From: Micromonospora matsumotoense
GTDB lineage: Bacteria; Actinomycetota; Actinomycetes; Mycobacteriales; Micromonosporaceae
Assembly (NCBI RefSeq): GCF_900091525.1
Contig: NZ_FMCU01000021.1
Location: 39,434-103,433, forward strand
Reading direction: 5' to 3'
DNA length: 64,000 bases
This document shows, in pieces, positions 42,558 through 51,499 of this stretch (position 1 is the stretch's first letter; each line of letters begins with the position of its first letter). The notes beneath the pieces were generated by a model. It made no database searches, was not told the DNA's origin, and worked only from the letters and a program-made list of their open reading frames with translations. The translations under genes were made by a program, and so were the position numbers.

Positions 42558-43100
42558 TTGAACGACCCGACCACCATCCGCCTCACCGGGCACACTGCGG
42601 CCTTTCCCGCCACCCACGACGCACGTGCCGCCCTGCGGCGGTACCTCGACGAGGCGCACCGCGGGCTGCGGGGCGACGCGGGCACCGCCGACGAGGATGC
42701 CGACGACATCGTCCGAGATCTCGAATCCGCGATCGGCGACCGCCTGAGCACTCTCACCGGCCCGGCCCTCGACCCGGTGACCGGCGCGCAGATGGCAGCG
42801 ATCCTGACCGAGTTCGGACCGGTGAGCCCGGCAGGTCCCCCACCGCCCTCCGTCACGCCGCGCCCGCGTGGCCGATTCTGGTGCCGAATCGACGAGGGCA
42901 AGTGGTTCGGCGGCGTCTGCCTCGGCATCGCGGCGTACGGCGGCTTCCGCGTCGACTGGGTCCGCACCGTCGTGCTGCTGCTCACCCTGGTCACCGGTGG
43001 CCTCCTCGGCATCCCGTACCTGGTCCTGCTGCTGGCGCTCCCCGCCGTCCCGACGGTCATCGACTACGAGCGCCGACGGGACGCGCCGCGACCCGCCTGA
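42558..43100 (+). CDS. PspC-domain membrane protein with HAAS-type N-terminal domain
   Basis: A 180-residue protein starting at TTG 42558, 3 bases after the PadR stop. Residues 20-95 are helical and resemble the HAAS domain found in PadR-linked proteins. Residues about 112-165 are a PspC domain (K-W-F-G-G-V-C-L-G-I-A-A-Y) with a reentrant or transmembrane hydrophobic helix. Such pairs are thought to sense membrane or envelope state, with HAAS binding PadR; that role is from family knowledge. Confidence 0.85.
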   Translation: MNDPTTIRLTGHTAAFPATHDARAALRRYLDEAHRGLRGDAGTADEDADDIVRDLESAIGDRLSTLTGPALDPVTGAQMAAILTEFGPVSPAGPPPPSVTPRPRGRFWCRIDEGKWFGGVCLGIAAYGGFRVDWVRTVVLLLTLVTGGLLGIPYLVLLLALPAVPTVIDYERRRDAPRPA

Positions 43101-43180
43101 GCCGACAGCCCAGCGCGTGTTCGGCACGACCGGGCCGATCGGACCCGGGCTGGCCGGGCTGGCCGTGTGATGATCAGAGC

Positions 43181-43954
43181 GTGCGGGTGGTGCTGGCGAC
43201 CGACGCGGGACATCCCGGTCGTACCAATGAGGACTTCGCCGGTGCCGTGCCGGCCGGTCTGGTGCTGGTCGACGGCGCCGGTGGCATCGCCGGGGCCGAG
43301 AAGGTCTGCCGCCACGGCGTCGCCTGGTATGCCAGCCGGCTCGGTGGCGCCCTGCTGGGCGGGTTGTCGGCGGACCGGAGCCTGCGGGCGGTGCTGGCCG
43401 AAGGCATCGCGCAGGTCACCGACATCCACCGGGACACCTGCGACGTCACCCACCCGAGCAGCCCGCACGCGGCCGTGGCGATGCTCCGGTTCTCCGGCGA
43501 CCTGGTCGAGCACCTGGTCCTCGGGGACGCGGTGGCGGTCGTCGGGCGGGCATCGGGTGCGCCGATCGTCGCCCACGACCCACGCGAGGTGGTGATCGCC
43601 CGGTCTTTCGAGCGCCGGCTGGTGGGCATCGACGCGGGCAGCGAGGAGCACCGGCGGTTGCTACGCGAGCTGCGGGGGCACCGCAACAACCCGGGCGGTT
43701 TCTGGGTGGCCAAGGACGACCCGCAGGTCGTGGACGAGGCGGTCACCGGCAGTTGCCCGGCACATGGGGTGAACCGGGCCGCGCTGCTGAGCAACGGCGC
43801 GAGCCGGCTCGTGGACACCTTCGGGCTCACCGACTGGGCGGGGCTGCTGCGCCTGCTGGACCACGGACCTGCCGAGATCATCCGGCGGGTCCGGGAGGCC
43901 GAGGCACGGCACGGCGTCGCCACCGACGACGCGACGGTCATCTGCCGCGGCTGA
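43181..43954 (+). CDS. PP2C-like phosphatase-fold protein
   Basis: A 257-residue protein starting at GTG 43181. It begins with a PP2C-type first strand and N-E-D metal motif (D-A-G-H, T-N-E-D, L-V-D-G-A-G-G) and ends with D-D-A-T-V-I, matching the last metal Asp-Asp of PPM phosphatases. The middle is shorter and diverged. It is probably a Mn2+-dependent Ser/Thr phosphatase or an inactive relative. No kinase is adjacent. Confidence 0.75.
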   Translation: MRVVLATDAGHPGRTNEDFAGAVPAGLVLVDGAGGIAGAEKVCRHGVAWYASRLGGALLGGLSADRSLRAVLAEGIAQVTDIHRDTCDVTHPSSPHAAVAMLRFSGDLVEHLVLGDAVAVVGRASGAPIVAHDPREVVIARSFERRLVGIDAGSEEHRRLLRELRGHRNNPGGFWVAKDDPQVVDEAVTGSCPAHGVNRAALLSNGASRLVDTFGLTDWAGLLRLLDHGPAEIIRRVREAEARHGVATDDATVICRG

Positions 43955-43977
43955 GCCCGGCGACATCGGGATCCTTG

Positions 43978-43983
43978 TATACT
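43978..43983 (+). promoter_or_regulatory. -10 element TATACT upstream of ROK gene
   Basis: TATACT lies 38 bases before the ROK start in locally AT-richer sequence. No good -35 is visible, so an activator may be needed. Confidence 0.4.
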
Positions 43984-44020
43984 CTGGGCGGCCGACCTAA
44001 CAGCCCCTGGCAGAGAAGCA

Positions 44021-45322
44021 GTGAGCGGACCAGCAGCGAGCGGACCAGCAGCGAGCAAACCCCAGGCGAGTAGCAAATCGGTTGTTCTCGACGCGATCCG
44101 GGCGGCCGGCACGATCAGCCGGGTCGGCCTGATCCGGGCCACCGGCTTCACCGCGCCAACCATCTCCACCCTCGTCCGCAAGCTGATCAACGAGGATCTG
44201 GTCGTCGAGACCGGGCACGCGAAGTCGACCGGGGGCAAGCGGCAGGTGCTGCTCCAGCTCCACCACGCGTCCCGGTACGCCGTCGGCGTCCACCTGGACC
44301 ACGGGGTCATCACCTACGCCCTGACCAACCTGGGTGGGACGGTGGTGGCCCGGATCTCCCGCCCCGGCGCGGGCGCCGAGGAGCCGGGGGTGGTGGTCGC
44401 CCGGATCGCCACCGAGATCGCCGCGCTGATCGACGGTGTGGGTGTGGAACACACCCGGATCCTCGGCGTCGGCGTGGTGTTCCCCGGCCCGGTCGACGCC
44501 ACCCGGGGCATCGGCGGCCCACCGGACGTGGGGCTCGCCCCCGCCATGCGGCAGTGGACCGGGTTTCCACTCGGCCCGGCGCTGGAGCAGGCGACGACGC
44601 TGCCGGTGGTGCTGGACAACGACTCGACCGCGGCGGCGCTGGGCGAGCACTGGACGGGCGGCTTCGGCACCGCGACCTCGGCCGCCGCCCTCTACATGGG
44701 CACCGGCATCGGTGCCGGCCTGGTCATCAACGGCATCACCTACCGGGGGCCGAGCGGCAACGTCGGTGAACTGGGCCATGTCTGCGTGTCGGCCGACGGT
44801 CCGCGGTGCTGGTGCGGCGCCCGGGGGTGCGTGGAGGCGCTGGCCGGGCCGGCGGCGGTGGTCGCCGCCGCCCGGTCGGACCCGGCGGCGGCCCGGGCGG
44901 TGGGTTTCACGGTCGGCGTCCGGCGGCCCTCGGTGGTCGCCGACTTCGCCGCGATCAGCCGCGCCGCCCGCCGGGGCGAGCCGCACGCGCTGGCGCTGCT
45001 GGAGCGGTCGGCCCGGTACGTCGGGACGGCCGCCCGGACCCTGGCGAACCTGATGGACCTCGAAGTGCTCGTGCTGACCGGTCCGAGTCTGGCCGCCGCC
45101 GGGTCGGTCTACCTCCCCATCGTCCGGCACGAACTGCGCGCCTCCTTCTCCCGGGGCACGCACACCGTCGACGTACGGCTCTCCCGTTCCGCCGCCACGG
45201 CCTCGGCCATCGGCGCCGCCGCCCTGATCCTCGAATCCGAGCTCGTCCCACTGAGCCACGGGTCGCGCCCGCCCGAGCCACGGGCCGAGGAGCGGGCCCG
45301 GCTCACCGAATCGGCAAGCTGA
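44021..45322 (+). CDS. ROK-family transcriptional regulator
   Basis: A 433-residue NagC/XylR-type regulator. The N-terminal winged helix (about 18-75) has G-T-I-S-R-V-G-L-I-R-A-T-G-F-T-A-P-T-I-S. The sugar-kinase-like domain has D-N-D-S-T-A-A-A-L-G-E, G-T-G-I-G-A-G-L and the ROK zinc site G-E-L-G-H-V with C-W-C-G-A-R-G-C-V-E. The first residues repeat S-G-P-A-A through a 15-bp tandem duplication just after GTG 44021. It likely controls the adjacent LacI-like gene and perhaps the cellulase. Confidence 0.9.
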   Translation: MSGPAASGPAASKPQASSKSVVLDAIRAAGTISRVGLIRATGFTAPTISTLVRKLINEDLVVETGHAKSTGGKRQVLLQLHHASRYAVGVHLDHGVITYALTNLGGTVVARISRPGAGAEEPGVVVARIATEIAALIDGVGVEHTRILGVGVVFPGPVDATRGIGGPPDVGLAPAMRQWTGFPLGPALEQATTLPVVLDNDSTAAALGEHWTGGFGTATSAAALYMGTGIGAGLVINGITYRGPSGNVGELGHVCVSADGPRCWCGARGCVEALAGPAAVVAAARSDPAAARAVGFTVGVRRPSVVADFAAISRAARRGEPHALALLERSARYVGTAARTLANLMDLEVLVLTGPSLAAAGSVYLPIVRHELRASFSRGTHTVDVRLSRSAATASAIGAAALILESELVPLSHGSRPPEPRAEERARLTESAS

Positions 45323-45340
45323 CTGACCCGGGGGTGCGCA

Positions 45341-46171
45341 ATGGACGACGCGTGGCGGACGAGCGCGGTGGGCCTGGTCCTTGCCCGACCACCCCGGCTG
45401 CTCGGCACCGAGCCGTTCTTCATGGAGTTCATCGCGGGCATCGAGGAACGCCTCGCCGCGCACGGCCGGTCGGTGCTGCTGCACGTGGTCGCCCACCACG
45501 CCGCCGAGATCGCCGCGTACCGCAGGTGGGCACAGCAGCGGCTGGTCGACGCGATCGTGCTGGTGAACCCGTCGATCGACGACCCCCGGCCGGCGGTGCT
45601 GCGGGAGTTGCGGCTGCCCGTCGTGGTCGCGGGTGAGCCGACCCACGACACCCCGGCGGTACGACGGGACGACGTCGGTTCGATGCGGGCGGCCCTGGCG
45701 CATCTGGTCGGCCTCGGGCATCACCGGATTGCCCGGATCACCGGACCCGGCACCCTCCTGCACACCCGGACCCGCACCACCGCCATGCTGGCCGCCGCCG
45801 TCGACGCCGTCGTCGTGGAGGGGGACTACTCGGCGGAGTCCGGGGCCAGGTTGACCGTCCGGTTGATGACCGAGCCCGAGCCACCCACCGCGATCATCTA
45901 CGACAACGACCTGATGGCGGTGGCGGGCCTGCACGCGGTCAAGGAGCTGGGCCACCGGGTCCCCCGCGACGTCAGCCTGATCGCCTGGGACGACTCCAGC
46001 CTGTGCCGCCTGGCCTCGCCCGCCCTCACCACGATGAGCCTGGACGTGCACTCGTTCGGTGAGTCGGTCGGCGATTCCGTGCTGCGGCTGATCGACGGCG
46101 GGTCGGCGCCGGAACGCTGGTGCGCGACCGAGACCGTGGTCGCCCGGGAGACGACCGCCGCGCCGCGATAG
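45341..46171 (+). CDS. LacI-type effector domain protein lacking a DNA-binding domain
   Basis: A 276-residue protein made only of the periplasmic-binding-like sensor part of LacI regulators: V-G-L-V-L-A at the start, F-F-M-E-F-I-A-G-I-E, H-R-I-A-R-I-T-G-P, Y-D-N-D-L-M-A-V-A-G and V-S-L-I-A-W-D-D-S. No helix-turn-helix or hinge precedes it, no in-frame upstream start exists that would add one, and there is no signal peptide. It lies 18 bases after the ROK regulator. It could be a cytoplasmic sugar sensor or an anti-regulator acting with ROK. Loss of the HTH by deletion is the alternative. Confidence 0.8.
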   Translation: MDDAWRTSAVGLVLARPPRLLGTEPFFMEFIAGIEERLAAHGRSVLLHVVAHHAAEIAAYRRWAQQRLVDAIVLVNPSIDDPRPAVLRELRLPVVVAGEPTHDTPAVRRDDVGSMRAALAHLVGLGHHRIARITGPGTLLHTRTRTTAMLAAAVDAVVVEGDYSAESGARLTVRLMTEPEPPTAIIYDNDLMAVAGLHAVKELGHRVPRDVSLIAWDDSSLCRLASPALTTMSLDVHSFGESVGDSVLRLIDGGSAPERWCATETVVARETTAAPR

Positions 46172-46208
46172 GTCGACATGTGCGGCCCACCTGGCAGTTC
46201 ATCGAAAT

Positions 46209-46222
46209 GCGCATCGATACGC
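46209..46222. promoter_or_regulatory. Palindromic GCGCATCGATACGC, candidate operator of cellulase gene
   Basis: This nearly perfect 14-bp palindrome directly abuts TTGACT (46223-46228), a -35-like hexamer. The core CATCGATACG recurs upstream of the CBM2 gene. Confidence 0.5.
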
Positions 46223-46300
46223 TTGACTTAGTGAGGCTCATAAAGAAAGCTCGCAGACGCGCTCCCATCGACGCTCCCCCGCTATATCTAGGAGAGCTTC

Positions 46301-47860
46301 ATGACACGTCGACATGCCCTGCTGGCGTCGGCAGCAGCCGGCACCCTGGTGGCCGCCAGCCTGACCGCAGCCACCCTTCCCGCGTCGGCCGCGGCCTCTG
46401 GCTGCGCGGTCACCTACACCGTGCAGAGCCAGTGGACCGGCGGGTTCAGCGGCAACATCGCCATCACCAACCTCGGCTCCGCGCTCACCAACTGGACCCT
46501 GACGTTCGACTTCCCGAATGCCGGCCAACAGGTCACCCAGGGCTGGAGCGCCACCTGGTCGCAGTCCGGCACCCGGGTGTCGGCGGCCAGCCTGAGCTGG
46601 AACGGCTCGCTGAGCACCGACGCATCGACCACGATCGGCTTCAACGGGGCGTGGAACGGCGTCAACCCCGTACCCACGTCGTTCGCGCTCAACGGCACGA
46701 CCTGCACCGGGACGGTCAGCCCCTCCCCGACGACTCCCCCGCCCACGACCACCCCACCGCCCACCACCCCACCGCCGACGACTCCCCCGCCGACGACCCC
46801 ACCACCGACCACGCCCCCGCCGACGACCGCGCCGCCGACCGGTGCCGCACCGAGCCTGCGGGTCTCCGGTAACCGGCTGGTGACGGCCGCCGGGGAGACC
46901 TACCGCCTGCTCGGCGTCAATCGGGCCAGCGGTGAGTTCGCCTGCGTACAGGGCAAGGGCATGTGGGACAGCGGTCCGGTCGACCAGGCCTCGGTCGACG
47001 CGATGAAGGCCTGGAACATCCGGGCCGTCCGAATCCCGCTCAACGAGGACTGCTGGCTGGGCCTGTCCGGTTCGCCCAGCGGCGCCACCTACCAGCAGGC
47101 GGTGAAGGCGTACGCGAACCTGCTGGTCGCCAACGGCATCAACCCGATCCTCGACCTGCACTGGACCCACGGCGCGTACACCGGCAACATCTCGGCCTGC
47201 CCGGACGTGAACGCCACCTGCCAGAAGCCCATGCCGAGCAGGCAGTACACGCCGCAGTTCTGGACCGGGGTGGCCACCGCGTTCAAGGGCAACGACGCGG
47301 TGCTGTTCGACCTGTTCAACGAGCCCTACCCGGACGCCGCCAACAACTGGTCGGACATGACGGCCGCCTGGCGCTGCCTGCGCGACGGCGGCACCTGCAC
47401 CGGCATCGACTACCCGGTGGCCGGCATGCAGAACCTGGTCGACGCGGTACGCGCCACCGGCGCCACCAACGTCCTGCTGGTCCCCGGCCTGACCTGGACC
47501 AACGACCTGACCCAGTGGTTGGCCTACAAGCCGACCGACCCGCGCAACAACATCGTGGCCTCGTGGCACTCGTACAACTTCAACGCCTGTGTCACCGAGA
47601 CCTGCTGGGATACCCAGATCGCGCCGGTGGCCGCGCAGGTGCCGGTACACGCCGGCGAGATCGGCCAGGACACCTGCGCCCACGACTACATCGACCGGTT
47701 GACGACCTGGCTGGACCGCAACCGGCTCGGCTACACGGCGTGGACCTGGAACCCGTGGGGTTGCAGCGGTGGCAACGTGCTCATCGAGGACTACAACGGC
47801 ACCCCGACCAAGAGCTACGGCGAGGGCTACCGGGCCCATCTGCTCTCCGTCACGCCGTAA
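46301..47860 (+). CDS. Secreted cellulase, CBM2 plus GH5 endoglucanase
   Basis: A 519-residue exported enzyme. The signal peptide ends near A-S-A-A-A (about 31). A family 2 cellulose-binding module (about 34-137) is followed by a P-P-P-T-T-P repeat linker (about 140-178). The GH5 catalytic domain (about 185-519) has the acid/base Glu in L-F-N-E-P (E341) and the nucleophile Glu in H-A-G-E-I-G (E453), plus the D-L-H-W-T-H strand. It should cut internal beta-1,4-glucan bonds. AGGAGAG lies before ATG 46301. Confidence 0.94.
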   Translation: MTRRHALLASAAAGTLVAASLTAATLPASAAASGCAVTYTVQSQWTGGFSGNIAITNLGSALTNWTLTFDFPNAGQQVTQGWSATWSQSGTRVSAASLSWNGSLSTDASTTIGFNGAWNGVNPVPTSFALNGTTCTGTVSPSPTTPPPTTTPPPTTPPPTTPPPTTPPPTTPPPTTAPPTGAAPSLRVSGNRLVTAAGETYRLLGVNRASGEFACVQGKGMWDSGPVDQASVDAMKAWNIRAVRIPLNEDCWLGLSGSPSGATYQQAVKAYANLLVANGINPILDLHWTHGAYTGNISACPDVNATCQKPMPSRQYTPQFWTGVATAFKGNDAVLFDLFNEPYPDAANNWSDMTAAWRCLRDGGTCTGIDYPVAGMQNLVDAVRATGATNVLLVPGLTWTNDLTQWLAYKPTDPRNNIVASWHSYNFNACVTETCWDTQIAPVAAQVPVHAGEIGQDTCAHDYIDRLTTWLDRNRLGYTAWTWNPWGCSGGNVLIEDYNGTPTKSYGEGYRAHLLSVTP

Positions 47861-47933
47861 CCGACCCCCGGCCCTCCCCCGCCGGCAGCAACCCGGCGTC
47901 GGCGGTCCGTGACGCGATCGACGGAGTAGCGGT

Positions 47934-47969
47934 GGGGGTGGGTGCGGCGACTTCGCCGCACCCACCCCC
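47934..47969. terminator. Strong bidirectional hairpin terminator
   Basis: A perfect 16-bp stem (47934-47949 with 47954-47969) and ACTT loop sit between the converging cellulase and DUF1996 genes. Confidence 0.88.
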
Positions 47970-48024
47970 GTCCGCCCTGCCACCCCGGGCGGGAGCCTCG
48001 TGTGCAGGCTCCCGCCCCGGCGCG

Positions 48025-49815
48025 TCAGGAGCAGTTCTTGCCCTTGTTGATGCAGGTGGCGATGCGTTGCATGGTCTGGGCCGAGTTGACGTTGACGAAG
48101 TCGTTGTGGTCGGAGAACGGGTTGTGGTTCTCCTCGGGGAAGGAGTCGAGCGCGTACTGGCCCTTGACCTGCACGTCGCGGGCGATGTCGTAGCCGATGG
48201 TGATCCGCAGCTGCGGGATCGCCTGGAAGCCCTGCGGGCAGGCGCCGGTGGCCTTGTCGGCGAACGCGACGTGGTTGCGGTGGTTGTCGCTGTCGATGTT
48301 CTTGCCGTCCCAGCAGCCGGGGAAGTCCTGCACCCGCTGCACCTGGCTGCCGGCGGGGCAGATCGGGTACTTGTCGGAGAGCCGGTCGGCGAAGCCCGAG
48401 CAGCTCCAGGTGGCGCGGGCGTTGGCCGGGCCCCGGCTGGTGGGCTTGGCGTCACCGGTGAGGGCACGGAGGAACTTCGGCATCGGCACCACCTTGCTGA
48501 CGGGGTTGCCGCGGTATTCGATCAGCACCTGCGCCGGGCGGACGATACCGCCGGTGTTGCCGGGCAGCTCGAAGTTGGGACCCTGCGGGTCGGGCAGCGC
48601 GGCGGGGGTGGTGGGTGCGGCGGCGGTGGTCGCGGCGGCGGTCGGCGCGTTACTCGGTGCCGCCGAGGCACCCGGGGCCTGGTCAAGGGTGCAGGTGGCG
48701 AACGCTTCGAGGCCCTGCGGACGGGCGGCCTGCCGGCTGATCGCGATGGCGATCCGGTCGAGCACGGCGGTCCGCTTGGCCCGCAGCGGGCCGAGGATGG
48801 CGTTGTCGACGAAGGCCGGGCCGCCCTGGCCCCGGCTGGTGACGAGGCGCTCGTTGGCCTCGGAGATCTGCCGGTCGAGTTCGTCGAGGTTGCGGTTCAC
48901 CTCGGCGAGGGCCCCGGCGGGGACGCCGGGCAGCTTGTCCCGCACGGTGGGGCACTGAATGCGCGGGTTCGCGGCCTGGGCCGCCTTGATGCTGGCGCGG
49001 TGGGCGCTGCCGGGCATCCGGGCGTGCATGTCGTCGTAGCTGATGTCGCACTCGACCAGGGAGACCAGGCCGGGCTGGTTGCCGCCGGCGGCGGTGACCG
49101 TGGTGCTGATCTGCTTGATCATCGCGGCGCGGCGTTCCCGCAGCGAGTCGATGACCTCCCGGTTGAACGCGGCGTCGATGCGTCCCCGGCTGGCCGTCAT
49201 CCGCTGGTTCGCGGCGGCCTGCTGGCGGTCCAGCTCGGCCAGCATCCGGTCCACGGTGCTGCGGGCCCCGGTGGGGACGGCACGCAGCCGCTTGCCGACC
49301 GAGGGGCAGACGACCACCGGCTGGGTCTGGGCGAGGGCCTGCTGAACCTGGTTGTTGCTGCGCACGCTCTTGTCGATGCGCACCACCGGCCAGAAGTACG
49401 ACGACTTGTCACCGTTGCGGCAGGTGGTGCCGGAGGCGTCCAGATCCGCGTTGGAGGAGTTCGCGGTGATGGCCAGGTTGCCGACGAAGTCGTGGACGTG
49501 CTCGGCGCCGTTGCGGATGCCGGGCTGGGCCACCGGGTTGTCCGGGCTGAACTTGCCGTTGCCGTTCGTGCCGCAGTCCACGGTGAACCGGCCGGTCGAC
49601 CCGCCCGCGGCCGGCTTCAGGTTCTGCACGTTCGGCGACACGTTCTCGATCGGCACGAACTGGTCCAGGCTGGTGGCGGCGTCCGCGGTGCCCTTGCCAC
49701 CGCTGGAGACGAAGGTGACGGTGAGCGCACCGGTGGCCGCCAGCACGACCGCGGCCAGGGCGAGCCTGACCGGTCGGGTCTGGACCAGTGGGGTCCCGTT
49801 CTTTCTGCGGTTCAT
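48025..49815 (-). CDS. Secreted DUF1996 protein with duplicated internal insert
   Basis: A 596-residue exported protein. ATG 49815 follows GAGGAG; a signal or anchor helix covers about 17-37. The DUF1996 domain is split. Its first part (about 78-147) has H-V-H-D-F-V-G and S-S-Y-F-W-P-V. Its second part (about 425-590) has Y-R-G-N-P, F-P-G-C-W-D-G, D-N-H-R-N-H-V and Q-L-R-I-T-I. Between them lie two homologous units (about 169-257 and 287-378), each starting C-P and containing L-D-R-Q plus a T-S-R-G-like step, and then an Ala/Pro/Thr linker. DUF1996 is common in fungi and actinobacteria with no known activity. Confidence 0.85.
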   Translation of the reverse strand: MNRRKNGTPLVQTRPVRLALAAVVLAATGALTVTFVSSGGKGTADAATSLDQFVPIENVSPNVQNLKPAAGGSTGRFTVDCGTNGNGKFSPDNPVAQPGIRNGAEHVHDFVGNLAITANSSNADLDASGTTCRNGDKSSYFWPVVRIDKSVRSNNQVQQALAQTQPVVVCPSVGKRLRAVPTGARSTVDRMLAELDRQQAAANQRMTASRGRIDAAFNREVIDSLRERRAAMIKQISTTVTAAGGNQPGLVSLVECDISYDDMHARMPGSAHRASIKAAQAANPRIQCPTVRDKLPGVPAGALAEVNRNLDELDRQISEANERLVTSRGQGGPAFVDNAILGPLRAKRTAVLDRIAIAISRQAARPQGLEAFATCTLDQAPGASAAPSNAPTAAATTAAAPTTPAALPDPQGPNFELPGNTGGIVRPAQVLIEYRGNPVSKVVPMPKFLRALTGDAKPTSRGPANARATWSCSGFADRLSDKYPICPAGSQVQRVQDFPGCWDGKNIDSDNHRNHVAFADKATGACPQGFQAIPQLRITIGYDIARDVQVKGQYALDSFPEENHNPFSDHNDFVNVNSAQTMQRIATCINKGKNCS

Positions 49816-49921
49816 CGGAATCTCCTCAAAGCCGCGAGCGGCTCCGGTGATGTGCTGTCCCCCACCGGTACGGGCCGGCATCCGGTGAACGATCAATGTT
49901 TGCCGGGGCCGTCATGATTCG

Positions 49922-49930
49922 GTAAGAAGT
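49922..49930. promoter_or_regulatory. GTAAGAAGT motif upstream of DUF1996 gene
   Basis: The 9-mer resembles GTAAGAACT found twice upstream of the GT2 gene (52608 and 52659). It may be a regulator site shared by these envelope genes. Confidence 0.35.
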
Positions 49931-49970
49931 AGCCCCCCCGGCTCCCGGCCCCACCTTCAGCCAGCCGGAT

Positions 49971-50003
49971 GCGGCGGCCGGTGACAAGGTCACCGGCCGC
50001 CGC
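49971..50003 (-). terminator. Hairpin terminator of the membrane glycosyltransferase-like gene
   Basis: A perfect 15-bp stem (49971-49985 with 49989-50003) and AAG loop lie 32 bases beyond the stop at 50036. Confidence 0.85.
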
Positions 50004-50035
50004 GTGAGTGGTGTGGCGGCGGTCGCGCCGGTTCT

Positions 50036-51499
50036 CTACCAGACCGTCAGGAGCAGGTGGTTGATCGTGAGCGCCACCGCCGCCTGCGCGGCCAACCAGC
50101 CACGGCGGTCGGCGGGCGGTATCAGGGCCGCCCCGGCCAGGAGCCAGCCGGTGAAGGGCAGCCAGATCCGCTCGACCTCGGCCTTGCTGTAGCCGGACAG
50201 GTCCGCCGCGAGGATCGCCACCGTGGCGGCCAGTGGCAGCAGCCAGGTGGCGTGCGCCGCACCCGGCTGCCGGAGGGGGAGAGCCTGCCGGCCGGCCAGC
50301 ACCGCGCGCCGGAGGATCACCGCCACCACCGGGCCGGCGGCCACGACCACCAACGCCAGGTCGGCCCAGACCCAGTAGCCGTACGCCCGTTCGGAGGCGA
50401 TGCCCTGGTAGTAGCGCTCGATGACGAGGTGGTAGCCGGTGGGCCACCAGAAGCCGGCGGCGGTGAACGCGGCGGCGACCGGCACCGCCCCGACGAACAC
50501 CCAGCCCGCGGTGCGCCAGCGCCGGCCGGCCAGCACGACGACCGCCAGTGCGATCGGCGCCATCAGGACCAGCCCGTAGGAGAGGTAGCAGCCGAAGGCC
50601 AACAGGGCGCCACCGGCGACCGCGCCCACCGCCCGCCCCCGGATGACGCCGTACGCCAGCAGGGCCACACCGGTGGCGGTCACCCCGGCGAACAGCCCGT
50701 CGGCGGACACCCCGGACCAGACCGCCCCGGGGAAGAGCACCACGAACGGCACCACCGCGCGGGCCGCCTCGTCGGTGCCGAGCAGCCGTACGGTGTGCGG
50801 CACGGCGACGGCGACGAGTGCCGCCGCCAGGATGCACAGCACCCCGGCCCAACCGCCGCCGGACAGCCCGATCCGGTCGAGCCAGACGAAGACGAGCAGG
50901 GCCCCCGGCGGATGACCGGACACGTGGGTGGTCCAGGAGTCCGGTTGGAGGTCCAGGATCCGACCGCTGAAGCCGGCCAGCATGGCGGGGATGTCGGTGA
51001 CCCCGGGGACCTCGTCCAGGTACTCGAAGGGGGTGGTCAGCCGACCGGCGATGCCGCGCTGCCAGCCGTCGACCAGGGCCAGCGACAGCGTCCAGGCCAC
51101 GGCGGTGGCGTAGGAGACCGCGAGCAGCGGTCGCCAGGTCAGCCGGGCGGCCAGCGCGGGCCCCCGCCACCAGACCAGCGCCGCCACCAGCAGGGCCAGC
51201 GGGGTGCCGGGGCCGACGTGCGGCAGCCACTGCGCGAACAGCGGCGCCGCGCTGGCGTGCACCGGGCGTCCCCACAGGTGGAGCAGGCCGCCGGTGACGG
51301 CGGCCACCGCGAACAGGCCGATCGCGGCAGCGGCAGCGATCAGGTCGGCCCGCGCCGGGCGGTGACGCGGGGTGTCACCCGGCGCGCGCGGACGGCCGCC
51401 CGGGTGGCTGCCGGCGCGCGCCGGGCCGCGGTGCAGGGTGCCGCCCGCGCCCGGCGGGCTGTCCGCGCCCGGCGGGCGACGGCGCGGCGGGCCGTTCAC
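50036..51499 (-). CDS. Polytopic membrane protein, GT-C glycosyltransferase-like
   Basis: A 487-residue protein with a Pro/Arg-rich cytoplasmic N terminus and about 11 hydrophobic helices. A loop with H-V-S-G-H-P-P-G-A between helices and an earlier conserved acidic region (E-Y-L-D-E-V-P-G-V) resembles the substrate loops of polyprenol-sugar-dependent GT-C transferases. GTG 51499 overlaps the epimerase stop (GTGA). Together they suggest transfer of a sugar made by the epimerase to an extracytoplasmic acceptor. The family call is by topology and loop pattern only. Confidence 0.65.
   Translation of the reverse strand: MNGPPRRRPPGADSPPGAGGTLHRGPARAGSHPGGRPRAPGDTPRHRPARADLIAAAAAIGLFAVAAVTGGLLHLWGRPVHASAAPLFAQWLPHVGPGTPLALLVAALVWWRGPALAARLTWRPLLAVSYATAVAWTLSLALVDGWQRGIAGRLTTPFEYLDEVPGVTDIPAMLAGFSGRILDLQPDSWTTHVSGHPPGALLVFVWLDRIGLSGGGWAGVLCILAAALVAVAVPHTVRLLGTDEAARAVVPFVVLFPGAVWSGVSADGLFAGVTATGVALLAYGVIRGRAVGAVAGGALLAFGCYLSYGLVLMAPIALAVVVLAGRRWRTAGWVFVGAVPVAAAFTAAGFWWPTGYHLVIERYYQGIASERAYGYWVWADLALVVVAAGPVVAVILRRAVLAGRQALPLRQPGAAHATWLLPLAATVAILAADLSGYSKAEVERIWLPFTGWLLAGAALIPPADRRGWLAAQAAVALTINHLLLTVW

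Noticed and set aside
44021..44060. 15-bp repeats as regulator-binding iterons
   Set aside because: They lie inside the ROK coding sequence and give S-G-P-A-A repeats, so coding slippage explains them.
46739..46834. Tandem repeat as a CRISPR or satellite
   Set aside because: The repeat encodes the P-P-P-T-T-P linker of the cellulase and has no spacers.
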